NCBI GenBank assembly: GCA_009705435.1
Contig: WLTJ01000057.1
Coordinates: 1-8,350 of the forward strand
From: Actinomycetota bacterium
GTDB taxonomy: Bacteria; Actinomycetota; Acidimicrobiia; Acidimicrobiales; Ilumatobacteraceae
DNA: 8,350 bases
Direction: 5' to 3'
Shown: piece after piece, positions 6,212-8,350 of the stretch
Numbering within the stretch: the first letter of the stretch is position 1
Layout: each line of letters starts with the position of its first letter
Made by a program: the position numbers and the translations under genes
Notes under the pieces: generated by a model
Told to the model about the DNA's origin: nothing
Database searches by the model: none
What the model saw: only the letters and a program-made list of their open reading frames with translations

Positions 6212-6919
6212 TCAGACTCCACTCGGAGTGTCAAACTCGGTTTGCGTGCGTCCCGCACGACGATGATCTCCTGCAGACGGGATGACACCAGTTATCAAAT
6301 ACTGCACTGAGTGCGCCATGTTCACTGCGTGATCGCCAATACGTTCGTAAAAACGTGCGGTCATCGCCATTTGTATGGCAATAGGCAAGTCAATGTTGCC
6401 TGCAGTGTGAGATTCAAATATTCCTTGAATGAACTGCCTATGCAAGTAATCCAAGAATAAATCCATGTCATCCACGGCTTTGGCCATGGGTAAATCCAAA
6501 TCGGCGTACGCCTCGATCGCCTGGCGAAAAAGGATTTGAGCTTGGGATCCCATCCGCCCGATCAGTCCGCGCAACTTGGGATCAAGTTCAAAACCGTGAA
6601 TCCGGCGCGCAACCTTGCAGATATTGACTAATAAATCCGCCGAACGTTCAATGTCAGCGGACATCTTCATAATCGCCACGGCGTGACGAAGTTCGCCAGC
6701 GACAGGGGAATGAAGAGACATCAGGTGAACGCAACGCTCTTCTAGTTCAATCGTGCGTGCGTCAATTTCGTCATCTCCCAAGATTTGATAGGCCGCACCT
6801 TCCAAATCTTGTTCAAGTAAAATCTGCGTTGCTCGGGGAATGCTCTCTACCACGCTTGCGGTGATGCGTAAAAGTTCGGCACGCATCTCTAATAACTCTT
6901 CGTGAGCTACGCGATTCAT
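6212..6919 (-). CDS. phoU: PhoU phosphate signalling protein, copy 1 (senX3-linked)
   Basis: 235 residues, the normal PhoU length. It consists of two repeated three-helix bundles, each with the E-x-x-x-D metal-binding motif: E91-R-S-A-D95 within D-I-E-R-S-A-D-L-L-V-N-I and E192-R-I-G-D196 within F-Y-E-R-I-G-D-H-A-V-N. PhoU acts at the inner face of the membrane between the Pst transporter and the sensor kinase and damps the phosphate response when phosphate is ample. This copy is about 62% identical by hand count over 207 aligned positions to the second PhoU at 7025-7777, so the two are tandem paralogues. ATG 6919 follows AGAAGG by 11 bases, slightly long spacing. It is the first gene after a 105-bp gap carrying two PHO-like sites and is followed after two bases by senX3, so it probably heads the phoU1-senX3-regX3 operon. 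The polar tail after residue 214 differs from that of copy 2. Confidence 0.92.
   Translation of the reverse strand: MNRVAHEELLEMRAELLRITASVVESIPRATQILLEQDLEGAAYQILGDDEIDARTIELEERCVHLMSLHSPVAGELRHAVAIMKMSADIERSADLLVNICKVARRIHGFELDPKLRGLIGRMGSQAQILFRQAIEAYADLDLPMAKAVDDMDLFLDYLHRQFIQGIFESHTAGNIDLPIAIQMAMTARFYERIGDHAVNMAHSVQYLITGVIPSAGDHRRAGRTQTEFDTPSGV
6217..6220 (-). promoter_or_regulatory. Shine-Dalgarno site of senX3
   Basis: GGAG, 7 bases before the senX3 ATG at 6209, embedded in the last codons of phoU1. This arrangement ties senX3 translation to that of phoU1. Confidence 0.6.
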
Positions 6920-6930
6920 GTGTTATTGAA

Positions 6931-6936
6931 CCTTCT
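6931..6936 (-). promoter_or_regulatory. Probable Shine-Dalgarno site of phoU copy 1
   Basis: AGAAGG, 11 bases ahead of ATG 6919. It implies that phoU1 mRNA has a leader, unlike the leaderless genes elsewhere in the window. Confidence 0.5.
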
Positions 6937-6958
6937 AATCGGTGAACTCACGGTTAAA
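6937..6958 (-). promoter_or_regulatory. PHO-box-like direct repeat, proximal site
   Basis: Two 11-nt units read on the minus strand: TTTAACCGTGA then GTTCACCGATT, with seven matching positions including A-C-C-G. The second unit matches the GTTCACC core of the Streptomyces PhoP PHO box, whose unit is also 11 nt. It lies just upstream of phoU1 and overlaps the likely transcription start, which would suit repression. RegX3 is the obvious candidate to bind it. Confidence 0.45.
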
Positions 6959-6964
6959 AAAATA
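6959..6964 (-). promoter_or_regulatory. Possible -10 box of the phoU1-senX3-regX3 promoter
   Basis: TATTTT on the minus strand fits TAnnnT. TTGTTA at 6980-6985 could serve as a -35 with a short 15-bp spacer. The distal PHO-like site would then lie directly upstream of the -35. The stretch is AT-rich, so a chance match is possible. Confidence 0.35.
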
Positions 6965-6991
6965 AACGATCCGTCTAAATAACAAGTCACT

Positions 6992-7013
6992 ATCTCGTGA
7001 AGTAGAGGTGAAC
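6992..7013 (-). promoter_or_regulatory. PHO-box-like direct repeat, distal site
   Basis: Two 11-nt units read on the minus strand: GTTCACCTCTA then CTTCACGAGAT, sharing TTCAC at exact 11-nt spacing, as expected for PhoB/PhoP/RegX3-type binding. It starts just after the phoU2 stop and lies ahead of the possible -35 of phoU1, the usual place for an activator. The nearest units of the two sites are 44 nt apart, four times 11. Confidence 0.55.
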
Positions 7014-7024
7014 AACGGACAAAC

Positions 7025-7777
7025 TCAATCATCCGTTGCTATGTCCTGGCGGGGAATTTGTAGCCCCCAGATGGGTGTGGGATCGTTAACGACTTTCTCT
7101 CGATGACGAGCTGCCCCAGAGTGTTCAGGTAGCCATCCGGTGACTTGGAAACGAACTTTCTCACCGATGTTCACAGCGTGATCACCAATGCGCTCGTAAA
7201 AACGTGCCACCACAGCAAGTTGGATGGCGACTTGGAGATCGATCCTGCCAGCGGCATGTGACTCAAAAATCGCTTGAATGAATTGTCGTTGCAGATCATC
7301 CAAGAATGAATCCATGTCATCGATTGCCGCTGCACGCGCATCATCCATTGACAGATAGGCGCTGGTCGCCTCACTAAACAAGTGTCGCGCCTGCTCGGAC
7401 ATTTTCAGAACTAGTCCCCGCAACTTGGGATCAAACTCATGCCCATGAATGCGACGCGCCGCCTTGCAAATATTCACGGCTAAATCAGCAGATCGCTCAA
7501 TTTCTGCACATATTTTCAACGCTGAAATGACCTGCCGTAATTCTCCCGCTACCGGGGCTTGCAGGGCAAGAATCTGGATACAGCGCTCTTCTAAATCAAT
7601 TGTTCGCATATCGACTTCATCATCAGCCATAATCATTTCCTCAGCACCTGCGAGGTCCTGTTCAAGCAAAATCGCCGTGCACTTCGGGATGCTTTCAACA
7701 ACGCCAGCTGAAATACGAACTAGTTCTTGACGGATATCTTCTAATTCTTTGTGGAATGTTTTACGTGCTTCAGTCAT
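7025..7777 (-). CDS. phoU: PhoU phosphate signalling protein, copy 2 (pstB-linked)
   Basis: 250 residues. Two PhoU three-helix repeats carry E94-R-S-A-D98 (in E-I-E-R-S-A-D-L-A-V-N-I) and E195-R-I-G-D199 (in F-Y-E-R-I-G-D-H-A-V-N-I). Shared blocks with copy 1 include V-V-E-S-I-P, L-L-E-Q-D-L, P-V-A-G-E-L-R, A-R-R-I-H-G, D-P-K-L-R-G-L and R-Q-F-I-Q. About 30 residues of polar tail (221-250) are unlike copy 1. The frame is open further upstream to 7876, but that extension lies in pstB. ATG 7777 is chosen because AGAAGGA stands 6 bases before it and the PhoU fold begins there. It follows the pstB stop by 13 bases, so it is probably the last gene of the pst operon and encodes the partner of the PstB ATPase. 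The tandem pair may have divided tasks, one toward the transporter and one toward SenX3; this is inference. Confidence 0.92.
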   Translation of the reverse strand: MTEARKTFHKELEDIRQELVRISAGVVESIPKCTAILLEQDLAGAEEMIMADDEVDMRTIDLEERCIQILALQAPVAGELRQVISALKICAEIERSADLAVNICKAARRIHGHEFDPKLRGLVLKMSEQARHLFSEATSAYLSMDDARAAAIDDMDSFLDDLQRQFIQAIFESHAAGRIDLQVAIQLAVVARFYERIGDHAVNIGEKVRFQVTGWLPEHSGAARHREKVVNDPTPIWGLQIPRQDIATDD

Positions 7778-7783
7778 CTCAAA

Positions 7784-7790
7784 TCCTTCT
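7784..7790 (-). promoter_or_regulatory. Shine-Dalgarno site of phoU copy 2
   Basis: AGAAGGA, 6 bases before ATG 7777, filling the gap after the pstB stop. It decides the start in favour of 7777 over the upstream in-frame codons inside pstB. Confidence 0.7.
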
Positions 7791-8350
7791 TCAGCCGAAG
7801 CGTCCAGTGACGTAAGCCTCTGTCCGCTCATCAGAGGGTACCGAGAACATTTTGTTAGTGGTGTCGTATTCAACAAGTACGCCAGTACGTCGATCGCTCT
7901 CCGTGTTCATCTCAGTCGTAAAAAAAGCAGTGCGGTCACTCACCCGAGCGGCTTGTTGCATGTTGTGAGTCACGATAATGATCGTGTAATCCTTCTTGAT
8001 CTCCTGCATTAAATCTTCAATGCGCGCCGTGGCAATTGGGTCAAGGGCCGAACATGGTTCATCCATCAAGATCACATCTGGTTCAACGGCGATACAACGA
8101 GCAATACACAAACGTTGCTGTTGACCTCCCGACAATCCAAGAGCTGATGCCTTGAGTCGATCTTTGACCTCATCCCACAGGGCTGCGCGACGAAGTGACC
8201 TTTCAACGAGGTCATTGAGGTCTGCCTTGGACATGCCACCCGTCAAACGAGGACCGTAGGCCACATTGTCAAAGATGCTTTTCGGAAATGGATTCGGCTT
8301 TTGAAATACCATGCCGATACGACGCCGAACCTCATTCGGATTCACATCCT
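7791..8350 (-). CDS. pstB: Phosphate ABC transporter ATP-binding protein PstB, C-terminal ~186 residues
   Basis: PstB hydrolyses ATP at the cytoplasmic face of the PstSCAB transporter to import inorganic phosphate. The frame continues past the right edge, so the N-terminus and Walker A loop are outside. Visible are the Q-loop region R-I-G-M-V-F-Q-K-P-N-P-F-P-K-S, typical of PstB, the ABC signature L-S-G-G-Q-Q-Q-R-L, Walker B V-I-L-M-D-E-P with the D-loop S-A-L-D-P, and the H-loop V-T-H-N-M-Q-Q-A. The C-terminal part F-F-T-T-E through Y-V-T-G-R-F-G, where the chain ends, is also PstB-like. Full-length PstB is about 250-260 residues, so roughly 70 are missing. The GTG at 8345 is an internal valine codon, not the start: the frame is open to the edge and the protein would otherwise lack Walker A. 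It is followed after 13 bases by phoU copy 2. Confidence 0.95.
   Translation of the reverse strand, partial: DVNPNEVRRRIGMVFQKPNPFPKSIFDNVAYGPRLTGGMSKADLNDLVERSLRRAALWDEVKDRLKASALGLSGGQQQRLCIARCIAVEPDVILMDEPCSALDPIATARIEDLMQEIKKDYTIIIVTHNMQQAARVSDRTAFFTTEMNTESDRRTGVLVEYDTTNKMFSVPSDERTEAYVTGRFG

Noticed and set aside
6956..6977. Weak hairpin (6 bp, GAT loop) followed by seven T on the minus strand, a possible terminator after phoU2
   Set aside because: The stem (6963-6977) is short, AT-rich and contains a G-T pair; the T-run is equally explained as part of the -10 region and PHO-like site.
6570..7434. Shared 16-base DNA block at 6570-6585 and 7419-7434 as a possible repeat element
   Set aside because: It encodes the conserved D-P-K-L-R stretch of both PhoU copies and is explained by gene duplication.
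7778..7876. 33-codon upstream extension of phoU copy 2
   Set aside because: It lies within the pstB C-terminal coding sequence, has no PhoU similarity, and ATG 7777 has a good Shine-Dalgarno site.

Overview
The window looks like a chromosomal segment of an actinobacterium of moderate GC content. Three things point there: the phoU-senX3-regX3 phosphate-sensing order next to pstB, a zincin-like protein of the actinobacterial PF10103/TIGR03624 type, and leaderless GTG/ATG starts with TAnnnT -10 boxes placed exactly 7 to 12 bases upstream. A small, streamlined planktonic lineage would fit the short intergenic gaps and overlapping gene ends. The class (Acidimicrobiia or Actinomycetia) cannot be settled from the sequence alone. 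No RNA gene, mobile element, CRISPR array or origin was seen.

Left part (1-2978). A moaE gene (molybdopterin synthase large subunit) runs off the left edge on the minus strand. Divergent from it is an 84-residue single-pass membrane protein carrying a W-R-H-P-S-E-L-G motif. It ends 3 bases short of a converging SDR-like protein with a C-terminal membrane anchor and no Tyr/Lys catalytic pair. That SDR is divergent from a zincin-like protein whose HExxH site appears lost. The two genes share a 53-bp intergenic region holding two face-to-face leaderless promoters. An unassigned MFS transporter (2962-4314, minus) meets the zincin-like gene tail to tail with a 17-bp overlap.

Right part (4357-8350), all on the minus strand. 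In transcription order this is pstB (cut by the window edge), phoU copy 2, a 105-bp regulatory gap, phoU copy 1, senX3 and regX3, followed 42 bp later by the MFS gene. PstB powers phosphate uptake. PhoU is expected to link the Pst transporter to the SenX3 sensor kinase, which phosphorylates RegX3, an OmpR-type regulator. The gap between the two phoU copies carries two tandem 11-nt direct-repeat sites resembling the actinobacterial PHO box. The likely picture is that RegX3 controls phoU1-senX3-regX3 from inside the pst-pho cluster, an autoregulatory loop.

Start signals split into two classes. Genes inside the pho cluster have Shine-Dalgarno sites (AAGGAG, GGAG, AGAAGGA, AGAAGG). The four genes moaE, SDR, zincin-like and MFS appear to start at the first transcribed base. 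I see nothing that amounts to a wholly new system. The most unusual items are the paired phoU paralogues around a PHO-box region, the two adjacent degenerate enzymes, and the small HPSELG membrane protein.
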